Shown: positions 1-5,744, counted from the first letter of the stretch. The stretch is 6,188 nucleotides of DNA from Williamwhitmania sp035530955 (GCA_035530955.1 DATKTT010000034.1:1-6188); one strand, 5' to 3'. Numbers and translations: made by a program. The notes: a model not told the origin generated them from the sequence alone.

Positions 1-303
1 ACGACGTCGGCCCAACTCAAGGGCGGCAACAATGGTCAGGGCCTTTGCCTCGCCTATTCCCTTGAAGCGACAAAGTGCTTTAACGTCAAGCCGACCCAGC
101 TCATCTAAATTATTGGATACGCTTTGGAGCATCCGCCTCGAAAGTTCCACCGCGCTCTCCTTTTTTGTGCCGGAGCCAATGAGAATGGCAAGATGTTCAG
201 CGTCGCTCAGGGCAGCAGTGCCCTTTGTAAGCAACTTCTCTCGTGGGCGATCCTCAACGGCCCACTCCTTAATGGTAAGGGGGCGGTAGTCAGACTGTTC
301 CAT
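1..303 (-). CDS. radC: RadC family protein (UPF0758), N-terminal part, cut by the window edge
   Basis: Reading the minus strand from the ATG at 303-301 gives 101 codons open to the window edge. Near the start is the family signature: W at residue 14, then EDRPREKLL (17-25), ALSDAEHLAILIGSGT (31-46) and SAVELSRR (50-57). A helix-hairpin-helix-like segment follows, FKGIGEAKA at 80-88. The C-terminal JAB/MPN metalloprotease-like domain, which makes up the rest of a usual protein of about 230 residues, lies outside the window. The family is named for DNA repair, but its real role is unsettled despite wide conservation. The start is the only ATG that keeps the signature at the usual distance from the N-terminus. 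The gene lies downstream of rpsT on the same strand but beyond the rpsT terminator, so it probably has its own promoter. Family assignment is by recognition of motifs. Confidence 0.93.
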   Translation of the reverse strand, partial: MEQSDYRPLTIKEWAVEDRPREKLLTKGTAALSDAEHLAILIGSGTKKESAVELSRRMLQSVSNNLDELGRLDVKALCRFKGIGEAKALTIVAALELGRRR

Positions 304-318
304 GATATTGGATTTGAG

Positions 319-350
319 TCAAGTTACGATAACCTTGCCTTAAATCCAAA
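319..350 (-). promoter_or_regulatory. Candidate radC promoter, Bacteroidota type
   Basis: On the minus strand a TTTG (350-347) is followed after 20 bases by TAACTTGA (326-319), resembling the -33 TTTG and -7 TAnnTTTG elements of Bacteroidota with one T missing in the second. It sits between the rpsT terminator and the radC ATG. The predicted leader would be only about 10 bases, so the call is tentative. Readthrough from rpsT is the alternative. Confidence 0.4.
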
Positions 351-352
351 TC

Positions 353-380
353 AAAAAAGGCCTTCCGGGTTGGAAGGCCT
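353..380 (-). terminator. Intrinsic terminator of the tRNA-Glu/rpsT unit
   Basis: A perfect 9-bp stem (AGGCCTTCC, 358-366, with GGAAGGCCT, 372-380) encloses a 5-base loop. On the minus strand the stem is followed directly by a run of T (353-358 on the plus strand is all A). It lies about 25 bases past the rpsT stop codon. In the plus direction there is no T run, so the orientation is clear. Confidence 0.9.
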
Positions 381-405
381 CACAATATATTACAAGGTTG
401 TATTT

Positions 406-657
406 CTAGAGCTTGTTTACATGAACTGTAAGGCTGCTCTTAAGGTTTGCAGCTTTATTGTCATGAATCACGTTCTTCTTGGCCAACTTATCAAGCATGG
501 CGGTCACCTTAGGTAGTAACTGCTCAGCAGCAGCCTTATCGGTGGTGTTTCTTAAAACCTTAATTGCGTTACGACAAGTTCTTGCATAGTAGCGATTATG
601 AACCCTCTTTGCAATAGTTTGACGATTCCTTTTTTCCGAAGATTTATGGTTTGCCAT
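406..657 (-). CDS. rpsT: 30S ribosomal protein S20
   Basis: This 83-residue, lysine- and arginine-rich protein has the S20 hallmarks. The start is MANHKSSEKRNRQ, followed by a helical segment with RNAIKVLR (residues 29-36) and a C-terminal part with KKNVIHDNKAANLKSSLT. S20 binds 16S rRNA early in small-subunit assembly and folds as a three-helix bundle; its length here is normal. The ATG at 657-655 gives the canonical N-terminus and the stop is TAG. The gene starts 21 bases after the encoded CCA of tRNA-Glu, is read in the same direction, and ends before a strong intrinsic terminator. It is therefore probably cotranscribed with the tRNA and released by tRNA 3'-end processing. No independent promoter fits in the 21-base gap. 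Confidence 0.97.
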   Translation of the reverse strand: MANHKSSEKRNRQTIAKRVHNRYYARTCRNAIKVLRNTTDKAAAEQLLPKVTAMLDKLAKKNVIHDNKAANLKSSLTVHVNKL

Positions 658-678
658 AGCTAATCTCGTATTATTCGT

Positions 679-753
679 TGGTAGCCCGTAGGAGAATCGA
701 ACTCCTATTACCAGGATGAAAACCTGGCGTCCTAACCGTTAGACGAACGGGCC
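679..753 (-). tRNA. tRNA-Glu (anticodon TTC), CCA encoded
   Basis: The minus strand folds into a complete cloverleaf. The acceptor stem is GGCCCGT (753-747) with ACGGGCT (689-683), the first pair being G-U. The D arm is GTCT...GGAC. The anticodon stem is CCAGG/CCTGG around the loop TTTTCAT, with anticodon TTC at 720-718. The T arm is AGGAG-TTCGATT-CTCCT. Discriminator A is at 682, and CCA (681-679) is present in the DNA. The length is 75 bases including CCA. The tRNA decodes GAA and GAG, and in bacteria generally Glu-tRNA also feeds tetrapyrrole synthesis where that route is used. It is the first gene of a unit that continues into rpsT. Confidence 0.97.
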
Positions 754-804
754 AAAATTTCATTCTTTTTCTTGATTCGCCCCCGTTGGGGTGGAATGCG
801 GGTG

Positions 805-835
805 CAAAAGTAGTTGAAATTTTATTCCCTCCAAA
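805..835 (-). promoter_or_regulatory. Promoter of the tRNA-Glu/rpsT unit
   Basis: On the minus strand TTTG (835-832) is followed after exactly 19 bases by TACTTTTG (812-805), a full match to the Bacteroidota -33/-7 consensus TTTG-N19-TAnnTTTG. Two long T tracts lie just upstream (minus strand, about 863-845) and may act as an upstream element. Transcription would start near 798, leaving a leader of about 45 bases. That leader contains a small GC hairpin (CCCC-AAC-GGGG, 781-791). The placement fits a strongly expressed stable-RNA gene. Confidence 0.8.
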
Positions 836-914
836 TTTTCATCACAAAAAAAAATGAAAAAAATGGTCTATATCTACTAATCCAAATTCCTCAAAAGGGT
901 GGTTAAAGAAATGG

Positions 915-1394
915 TTACCGGAAATTATACCGGAATGAAATACCGCCCTGAAGCCAAACGCTAGGGGACTCCACCAAGTTGATCACTGGCATGGCATCAA
1001 CAGCAATGCTGATGGGGGCTTCGCTAAAGGTATATTCAAGTCCAATTATTCCATCGCCACCAAGGTAAAAATTGTTATGGTCGTTCCCCCAAGGACTAGG
1101 GTTTGAAGTGGCCGATGCAATGTGGGCTCCAAAACCATAATACCAATCAAGCCCAGGTGTGTCTCTAATTTCATTATTAATTTCGTATAAACCAGTTATT
1201 CCAAGCCCACCCCAGCCAAAGGATAGCATTCCCTCCAGTGCAGTTTTGGATGCAAAAAAATGCTTTACGGTAATTCCGGAAGGAGAACCCAACCGAAGGC
1301 CTACACCCGTGGAGTATGGTTGAGAAAAAGAAACGGCGCTACTTCCCAAGAGGAGTGCCAGCACCATTACACTAAAAACAAGTCTTTTCATCAT
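915..1394 (-). CDS. Secreted small protein, probable outer-membrane beta-barrel
   Basis: This 159-residue protein begins with a clear signal peptide: basic MMKR, a hydrophobic core VFSVMVLALLLG, and a probable cleavage near residue 25 (SFSQ). The mature part alternates hydrophobic and polar residues and is rich in glycine and aromatics. I count about eight possible transmembrane beta-strands, near 29-36, 40-49, 51-60, 63-72, 83-93, 114-123, 127-140 and 146-158. The end, SFRYNF plus Arg, resembles the aromatic C-terminal strand that the BAM machinery recognises. This pattern suggests a compact barrel of OmpA-barrel or OmpX size, with no added domain. I do not recognise a named family, and a function cannot be assigned. 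Two adjacent ATG codons (1394 and 1391) are possible starts. No good terminator is visible after the stop codon; only T-rich sequence follows before the tRNA promoter. Confidence 0.8.
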   Translation of the reverse strand: MMKRLVFSVMVLALLLGSSAVSFSQPYSTGVGLRLGSPSGITVKHFFASKTALEGMLSFGWGGLGITGLYEINNEIRDTPGLDWYYGFGAHIASATSNPSPWGNDHNNFYLGGDGIIGLEYTFSEAPISIAVDAMPVINLVESPSVWLQGGISFRYNFR

Positions 1395-1417
1395 CGAAAA
1401 AAATTAATTTGAAGCCA

Positions 1418-1450
1418 CGAAATTAATAATTCTGGTGGTTCGTTGACAAT
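1418..1450 (-). promoter_or_regulatory. Weak candidate promoter for the barrel gene
   Basis: On the minus strand ATTG (1450-1447) precedes TAATTTCG (1425-1418) by 21 bases. Each element differs from the Bacteroidota consensus (TTTG, TAnnTTTG) by one base. The predicted start site leaves a leader of about 15-20 bases before the ATG. It is the best match in the 145-base gap but could arise by chance. Confidence 0.3.
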
Positions 1451-1509
1451 CTCAAGAATAAATCCAGATTCTGATTAGTAAAGAAATTGCACCGGCCATA
1501 TTTTTAGCT

Positions 1510-1536
1510 CAACTTTAAGTTGATATCCATATCAAC
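1510..1536. repeat. Overlapping inverted repeats just past the mpl stop codon
   Basis: GTTGATAT (1519-1526) and ATATCAAC (1529-1536) form an 8-bp inverted repeat with a 2-base centre. CAACTT (1510-1515) and AAGTTG (1517-1522) form a second one sharing the GTTG, so the two hairpins are mutually exclusive. The repeats start four bases past the mpl stop. Neither strand has a good T run after the stem, so this is a poor intrinsic terminator. It might be a 3'-end stabilising hairpin or a protein-binding palindrome. Confidence 0.5.
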
Positions 1537-1539
1537 AAG

Positions 1540-2901
1540 TTATTTCTCTAACGCTTTGGAAACGAGGTCAGGCAGATCTAACCCACCAAAATTCCCAGAG
1601 GACATTAGCAGCACAACAGTCTTGGAAGAGTATTGCCTGAAAATTGCCGCTTTCAACTTCTGTGAATCTGAAAAAACGGTTAAATCGTCCCTTCCAAAAC
1701 TATTTTTAACATCAGCAGTAGTTAGTGTTGGGAGATTCTTGTGGAGAATAGCCTCCGGATTAAAAAAGACAACGGCTTTGTCAGCCTCCTCCATGGTCCC
1801 TTTATAATGGCTGAGAAAGCTTGCGCTTAAGCTCGAAAAGGTGTGGAGCTCCAAAGCAGCTACCAAGTTGTGGTGGGGAAACTGCTCTTTTACTGCCTCA
1901 ACAGTAGCCTGAACTTTGGAAGGTGAATGGGCAAAGTCGAGATAGTAGGTAACCAGCTTATCAGCTCCAAGCAGCTGAAGTCTCTTTGCCGCCCCACCAA
2001 ACGATAGAATGGCATCGTAAAACTCCATTTCGGAAACCCCAAGCCGAGTACAAATTTCCTTGGCCCCGGCAATGTTTTGCATATTATGGTTGCCGAAGAC
2101 CATTACGACAACCGCTCCGTAGGACGTCTCCAAAACCCATTTCTCACCCTGCTTATGGTGAGGATGAGATTTATACCCAACCTTTTTTGCGCGAATGTTA
2201 GAACTCTCAACCATTTCACACACCACTTTGTCATCTTCACAATAAATAAGGGTACCACTCGGTTCGATATTTTCCGCAAAAATCCGAAACTGCTCAACGT
2301 AGCCATCAAAAGTGGGAAATACATTCACATGATCCCATGCAATTCCGGAGATAAGCCCAATGCTTGCATTGTAAAGGTGGAATTTTGGCCGAAGGTCGAT
2401 TGGCGAGGTAAGATATTCATCACCCTCAAATATAGCCACCGGCGCCTCATTGCTCAAGCCAACCATGGTATCGAAACCCTCAACCTGGGAGCCAACCATG
2501 TAGTCGAACTTTTTTCCGCTTGCTTTAAGTACATGCATCACCATGGAGGTAATTGTGGTTTTTCCATGGCTACCACCCACCACCGCTCTAACTTTATCGC
2601 GAGTTTGCTCATATAAATACTCAGGGTAGGAGAATATTTTCAAACCCAACTCACGGGCTTTTACAAGTTCGGGATTATCGTTCCGCGCATGCATTCCAAG
2701 AATAACAGCATCAAGATTGCTGCCGATTTTTTCTGGAAACCAACCAACCGCAGAAGGTAAAATTCCGGCATTGGCCAACCTTGTTTTAGATGGCTCAAAA
2801 ATCTCGTCGTCGGAGCCAGTAACTTCGAACCCTTTTGCTCTGAGCGCAAGTGCTAAGTTGTGCATGGCGCTTCCACCAATGGCTATAAAATGAACTTTCA
2901 C
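1540..2901 (-). CDS. mpl: UDP-N-acetylmuramate:L-Ala-gamma-D-Glu-meso-DAP ligase (Mpl)
   Basis: Mpl is a cytoplasmic Mur-ligase relative that attaches recycled murein tripeptide to UDP-MurNAc using ATP, returning wall fragments to peptidoglycan synthesis. The 453 residues match the usual length. An N-terminal Rossmann-like glycine motif (FIAIGGSAM, 5-13) binds the UDP-sugar. The ATP P-loop is VVGGSHGKTT (107-116), followed by EGDEY (159-163) and WDHVNVFPT (189-197). The central-domain motif GNHNMQN is at 270-276 and the C-terminal motif DFAHSPSK at 322-329. The last differs from the DFAHHP I associate with enterobacterial Mpl. The DFAH motif and overall form favour Mpl over MurC, whose substrate is L-alanine, but the two are related. 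The start is GTG at 2901-2899: the next Met (residue 13) would remove the glycine motif, and upstream in frame there is only a stop. The gene has its own promoter and follows the FKBP terminator. Confidence 0.93.
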   Translation of the reverse strand: MKVHFIAIGGSAMHNLALALRAKGFEVTGSDDEIFEPSKTRLANAGILPSAVGWFPEKIGSNLDAVILGMHARNDNPELVKARELGLKIFSYPEYLYEQTRDKVRAVVGGSHGKTTITSMVMHVLKASGKKFDYMVGSQVEGFDTMVGLSNEAPVAIFEGDEYLTSPIDLRPKFHLYNASIGLISGIAWDHVNVFPTFDGYVEQFRIFAENIEPSGTLIYCEDDKVVCEMVESSNIRAKKVGYKSHPHHKQGEKWVLETSYGAVVVMVFGNHNMQNIAGAKEICTRLGVSEMEFYDAILSFGGAAKRLQLLGADKLVTYYLDFAHSPSKVQATVEAVKEQFPHHNLVAALELHTFSSLSASFLSHYKGTMEEADKAVVFFNPEAILHKNLPTLTTADVKNSFGRDDLTVFSDSQKLKAAIFRQYSSKTVVLLMSSGNFGGLDLPDLVSKALEK

Positions 2902-2996
2902 GGCAATATTAATTTGAGCATAAGAGCTCGGTTAATAAACAATGGGCGATTTTAGAAAACGGAATCACCAACAATACTAGCAATCAAAAACCAGAT

Positions 2997-3029
2997 CAAA
3001 GATAAGCTTTTGCTTAAAACCGGTTCAAA
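2997..3029 (-). promoter_or_regulatory. mpl promoter with palindromes in its spacer
   Basis: On the minus strand TTTG (3029-3026) is followed after 21 bases by TATCTTTG (3004-2997), a full match to the -7 consensus TAnnTTTG. Transcription would start near 2990, giving a leader of about 90 bases before the GTG. The spacer holds the perfect palindrome AACCGGTT (3018-3025), directly against the -33 element. It also holds TAAGC-TTTT-GCTTA (3003-3016), which runs into the -7 element. These could be operator half-sites, but no regulator is known here. Confidence 0.65.
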
Positions 3030-3044
3030 TTTCATATTATCAAC

Positions 3045-3088
3045 AGAGAAAACACAAAGAGGGTGCAGAACTAACGTGCTGCACCCTC
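3045..3088 (-). terminator. Intrinsic terminator of the FKBP gene
   Basis: A 10-bp stem, GAGGGTGCAG (3059-3068) with CTGCACCCTC (3079-3088), closes a 10-base loop. On the minus strand it is followed by the T-rich stretch TTTGTGTTTTC. It begins about 26 bases beyond the FKBP stop codon and lies just upstream of the mpl promoter. In the plus direction the flank is not a T run, so it serves the minus strand. Confidence 0.85.
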
Positions 3089-3114
3089 GCTATTTAATTG
3101 TATAATTCTACAAT

Positions 3115-3891
3115 TTATTTCTTTTTTGTGGGCTTAGTAGGGGTTTCCGGTTTTGCTGGAGTTGCCGGAGCAGAAATATCAGCGGGAGCATTGGGAGCCA
3201 TTTGAATCTTTGGTGTAATGCTCAAGAGCTCTACCTTAAAGATTAGCATCTCATTGGGGCCTATTACTCCGCCAGCACCTTTTTCGCCATAAGCTAGTTG
3301 AGGTGGAAGATACAACATATAGGTATCTCCAGGCTTCATCAATTGAAGTGCCTCTTGCCAACCGGGTATTACTTTACCAACCTTAATAGAGATTGGCTCA
3401 CCCCGCTCGAAGGAAGAATCGAACACCTTACCATCAATGAGCGAACCCTCATAGTTTACACTTACCTCATCGTCGGCTGTTGGGTGAACGCCCTTGGGGT
3501 CGCCACTTTTTACCACTTCATACTGAAGTCCGCTAGGCAAAGTAACCACGTTGGGCTTTTTGGTATTCTCAGCTAAAAACTGTGCTGCGGCAGCAAGGTT
3601 TTTGTGCGAATCAGAATCTTGCTTTGCCTGCATCTTAGCCATCATATCCTGCTGATAGCGACCCAGCACAGCGTTCATTTCCTGCTCGTTAAGAAGCTGC
3701 GTTCCTTGAGTGCTCTCCTTTATTCCCTTTGCAATCATGTCTGGATTTAACTCTACCCCCTTATTTTTTAGGTCAGAGCCTATCATGCTACCGTAGGAAT
3801 AAGCAACGCTATCCTCAAATGTAGTAAGCTGTGCGAACAAGCCTTTGCCCATGAAAATGAGCCCAAGGCTAATGATTAATTTCAATTTCAT
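3115..3891 (-). CDS. Secreted FKBP-type peptidyl-prolyl cis-trans isomerase
   Basis: This 258-residue enzyme isomerises X-Pro bonds and probably assists folding of exported proteins in the periplasm. The signal peptide is residues 1-20 (MKLKLIISLGLIF...), cleaved before Q21 in FAQ. There is no lipobox cysteine, so it is not a lipoprotein. An FKBP N-terminal helical dimerisation-type domain spans about 25-100. The FKBP catalytic domain spans about 118-225. It keeps the ligand-pocket residues known from FKBP12: Y147 (NYEG), F157-D158 (VFDSS), V174-I175, W178, Y201 (AYG) and F218. The tail from 226 is low-complexity, rich in Pro, Ala, Thr and Lys, ending KKK. The layout resembles Mip/FkpA-type proteins. 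The reading frame stays open upstream to an ATG at 3996, but that 35-residue extension would bury the signal peptide and starts upstream of the likely promoter, so I use the ATG at 3891. A terminator follows. Confidence 0.93.
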   Translation of the reverse strand: MKLKLIISLGLIFMGKGLFAQLTTFEDSVAYSYGSMIGSDLKNKGVELNPDMIAKGIKESTQGTQLLNEQEMNAVLGRYQQDMMAKMQAKQDSDSHKNLAAAAQFLAENTKKPNVVTLPSGLQYEVVKSGDPKGVHPTADDEVSVNYEGSLIDGKVFDSSFERGEPISIKVGKVIPGWQEALQLMKPGDTYMLYLPPQLAYGEKGAGGVIGPNEMLIFKVELLSITPKIQMAPNAPADISAPATPAKPETPTKPTKKK

Positions 3892-3930
3892 AAAGTTCAG
3901 TTTCAAGTTTTTTCTAACACGAATTTGATT

Positions 3931-3961
3931 GCAAGTTAAGCATTTGGTTTGGCAGTGCAAA
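3931..3961 (-). promoter_or_regulatory. Candidate promoter of the FKBP gene
   Basis: On the minus strand TTTG (3961-3958) is followed after 19 bases by TAACTTGC (3938-3931), near the -7 consensus TAnnTTTG but one T short. A start near 3924 would give a leader of about 33 bases to the ATG at 3891. If correct, it excludes translation from the ATG at 3996. The -7 variant is the same TAACTTG seen before radC. Confidence 0.45.
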
Positions 3962-4110
3962 AGGAGCAACAACGCAGTGACCCTCTTTTTATACAATTTA
4001 ACAAATCACGTTCAAAACGTTGCCATCATTGCAAATTATCTAACCAATATTTTGAACATCTTTGTTTAGACTTACTCTGCAAATAGCAAGAAAGTCCAAC
4101 AATTCCGAGT

Positions 4111-4118
4111 TATATTTG
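4111..4118 (+). promoter_or_regulatory. Candidate -7 element for the hydrolase gene
   Basis: TATATTTG at 4111-4118 matches the Bacteroidota -7 consensus TAnnTTTG exactly and would give a leader of about 20 bases before the ATG at 4147. No TTTG lies at the expected 19-21 bases upstream, where the sequence reads AAGA, so the -33 half is missing or degenerate. The rest of the 255-base divergent region (3892-4146) is AT-rich, and I see no gene or structured RNA in it. Confidence 0.35.
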
Positions 4119-4146
4119 TTCCACTGTAAATCAAAAAAAATACTAA

Positions 4147-5019
4147 ATGGAACTCTATTCACTCAACATAACCAACTTTAAGATCGACGGTGGATCCATG
4201 TTTGGCGTTGTGCCTAAAGTGCTTTGGCAAAGAGCTTACCCCGCCAATGACGACAACCTATGTTCTTGGGCACTTCGTTCGCTAGTGGTGAAGAGCGGCA
4301 ACCGAGTTGTGCTCATCGACAATGGCTTTGGCAACAAGCAGGATGAGAAATTCATGAGTCACTTCCACCTCTTTGGCGGCGATGGTTTGATAGAAGGGCT
4401 GGCTAAAATTGGCATTCAGCCCGAAGAGGTCACCGATATGGTGCTCACCCACCTTCACTACGACCACTGCGGTGGCGGGGTTTACCTAAAATCGGATGGA
4501 GCAAGCGCACTTACATTTCCCAATGCAACTTACCATATCAGCCGTTCCCAGTGGGAATGGGCCATCAATCCAAATTTTCGCGAGGCTGACTCCTTCCTGC
4601 CAGAGAATATTATACCCATGATGGAAAGTGGAAAACTTCACTTGGTGGAGTCGGAAGGTGAGCTGTTCCCTGGATTTGATCTGCGCATTGTGGACGGGCA
4701 CACCAGAGGTCAAATGATTCCCATCGTTACTTTCCGGGGCACCAAGATAATTTTTGCCGCGGACCTCTTCCCTTCCACCGCACACATTCCACTGGCTTGG
4801 AACATGAGCTACGACGTGGAACCAATGAAAACGCTTAAGGAAAAGGAGACCTTTTTAAAGGAGGCATACGAAAATGGCTATATGCTCTTTTTCCAGCACG
4901 ACTACCAAAACGAATGCTGTAGCCTAAAGCAAACGCCTAAAGGAATAAGGGTGGATCGAACGTTTTCACTTAGCGAGTTCCTAAGTGAAAAATCAGCCTA
5001 CGAGAATAAGCAAGCATAA
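4147..5019 (+). CDS. Metallo-beta-lactamase-fold hydrolase, YtnP-like lactonase type
   Basis: This 290-residue protein has no signal peptide and is probably a cytoplasmic metallohydrolase. The metal ligands of the fold are all present: the HxHxDH motif in THLHYDHCGG (H102, H104, D106, H107), H185 in GHTRGQ, D206 in ADLFPS and H251 in FQHD. An LIDNG strand turn lies at 56-60. This order and spacing fit the dinuclear lactonase branch. The N-terminal stretch DGGSMFGVVPK (14-24), then LW and YP, and the ADLFP segment recall Bacillus YtnP, which is reported to open acyl-homoserine-lactone-type rings. That is from memory, not alignment. The residue three after the metal-bridging Asp is Pro (P209), where AHL lactonase AiiA has its catalytic Tyr, so AHL activity should not be assumed. 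The natural substrate is unknown. The reductase gene follows after 65 bases on the same strand. The last codons contain a long inverted repeat. Confidence 0.88.
   Translation: MELYSLNITNFKIDGGSMFGVVPKVLWQRAYPANDDNLCSWALRSLVVKSGNRVVLIDNGFGNKQDEKFMSHFHLFGGDGLIEGLAKIGIQPEEVTDMVLTHLHYDHCGGGVYLKSDGASALTFPNATYHISRSQWEWAINPNFREADSFLPENIIPMMESGKLHLVESEGELFPGFDLRIVDGHTRGQMIPIVTFRGTKIIFAADLFPSTAHIPLAWNMSYDVEPMKTLKEKETFLKEAYENGYMLFFQHDYQNECCSLKQTPKGIRVDRTFSLSEFLSEKSAYENKQA
4963..4991. repeat. Perfect 11-bp inverted repeat inside the end of the hydrolase gene
   Basis: TTTTCACTTAG (4963-4973) and CTAAGTGAAAA (4981-4991) are exact reverse complements separated by 7 bases (CGAGTTC). The repeat lies within codons 273-282, about 30 bases before the stop. 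The transcript could form an 11-bp hairpin there. No T run follows on either strand, so it is not a classical terminator. It could protect or process the mRNA end, or bind a protein. Confidence 0.75.
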
Positions 5020-5084
5020 CAAACCAAATGCGATTAGCTAGATTTCTCACCAAGAGAACCCTATAGAAACTCATAAACATTTTC

Positions 5085-5744
5085 ATGGCAACGCAGGAAT
5101 CGCTGCAGCAGGTAAAAGTTGTCAAGTTGGACCGAATAGGCCCTAACGGATACCTGCTCACCACCATTCGTCCATTTGAATTTACACCAGGTCAGGTTGT
5201 TAAACTCACAACCGATAAAACCATTGCACCAAGGCTCTACAGCATAGCCTCAGGGAGTAGTGAGGCAACACTAAAGTTCCTTTTCGATCTAAAAAACGAG
5301 GGTGAGTTGACGCCTAAACTACTTATGCTTCAGCCCGGCGACAAGGTTTGGATGAGCGAGCCATTTGGTGAATTTGTTTGCGATGAGAAGCCAGCCATTT
5401 GGGTTGCCTCCGGTACCGGAATAGCACCTTTTCTCTCCATGGCATTGTCGGGAAATACCCACAACAAGAAGTTGGTACATGGCGTTCGCTATGCCGAAAA
5501 CTTTTTCTTTCACGAAGAGATGAGAGAGCTGCTGCACGACAACTACATCCAATGTCTCTCTGGTGAAGCTAGGGATGGCACATTCCATGGAAGGGTAACC
5601 GATTTTCTGAAACAGGATGAAGCCCTTAGCCTTAACATAAAGTATTACCTTTGTGGCAACCCTGAAATGGTGGTAGATGCCCGAGACATATTGCTTGCAC
5701 GCGGGGTTATCTACGACAATATTCACGCCGAAATATACTTTTAA
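5085..5744 (+). CDS. FAD-dependent NAD(P)H oxidoreductase, ferredoxin-NADP reductase family
   Basis: This 219-residue flavoenzyme of the ferredoxin-NADP reductase superfamily moves electrons between NAD(P)H and a one-electron carrier such as ferredoxin or flavodoxin. The N-terminal FAD domain contains TPGQVVKL (34-41) and the FAD-binding motif RLYS (50-53). EGELTPKL (72-79) follows near the flavin phosphates. The nucleotide domain begins with the glycine motif ASGTGIAPF (108-116). It continues with YLCGNPEMV (188-196) and ends HAEIYF, an aromatic C-terminus like that which covers the flavin in bacterial reductases. It has no iron-sulfur or globin domain, and it is a little shorter than E. coli Fpr (about 248 residues). 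The ATG at 5085 is the natural start. The gene lies 65 bases after the hydrolase and 37 bases before rlmN, with no clear signals between, so cotranscription is likely. The partner carrier is not encoded in the window. Confidence 0.88.
   Translation: MATQESLQQVKVVKLDRIGPNGYLLTTIRPFEFTPGQVVKLTTDKTIAPRLYSIASGSSEATLKFLFDLKNEGELTPKLLMLQPGDKVWMSEPFGEFVCDEKPAIWVASGTGIAPFLSMALSGNTHNKKLVHGVRYAENFFFHEEMRELLHDNYIQCLSGEARDGTFHGRVTDFLKQDEALSLNIKYYLCGNPEMVVDARDILLARGVIYDNIHAEIYF

Noticed and set aside
124..516. Plus-strand open frame of 130 codons
   Set aside because: It runs antisense through radC, the terminator hairpin and rpsT, so it is a shadow frame.
841..863. A-rich tract as terminator of the barrel gene
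   Set aside because: On the minus strand it is T-rich, but no stable stem precedes it. It fits better as sequence upstream of the tRNA-Glu promoter.
916..936. Direct repeat TACCGGAA, two copies
   Set aside because: The copies encode the repeated Phe-Arg codons at the C-terminus of the barrel protein and are too short to be meaningful.
2077..2616. Plus-strand open frame of 179 codons
   Set aside because: It lies wholly antisense to mpl, whose protein has clear Mur-ligase motifs. The translated frame has no recognisable domain.
2902..2990. Possible riboswitch in the roughly 90-base mpl leader
   Set aside because: I see no recognisable aptamer core or expression platform; the leader looks unstructured.
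5044..5058. Hairpin TTCTC/GAGAA between hydrolase and reductase genes
   Set aside because: It has only 5 bp, is AT-rich and has no T run after it; not a convincing terminator.
5319..5726. Minus-strand open frame of 135 codons
   Set aside because: It is antisense to the reductase, which carries intact RLYS and GTGIAP motifs. The frame shows no protein family features.
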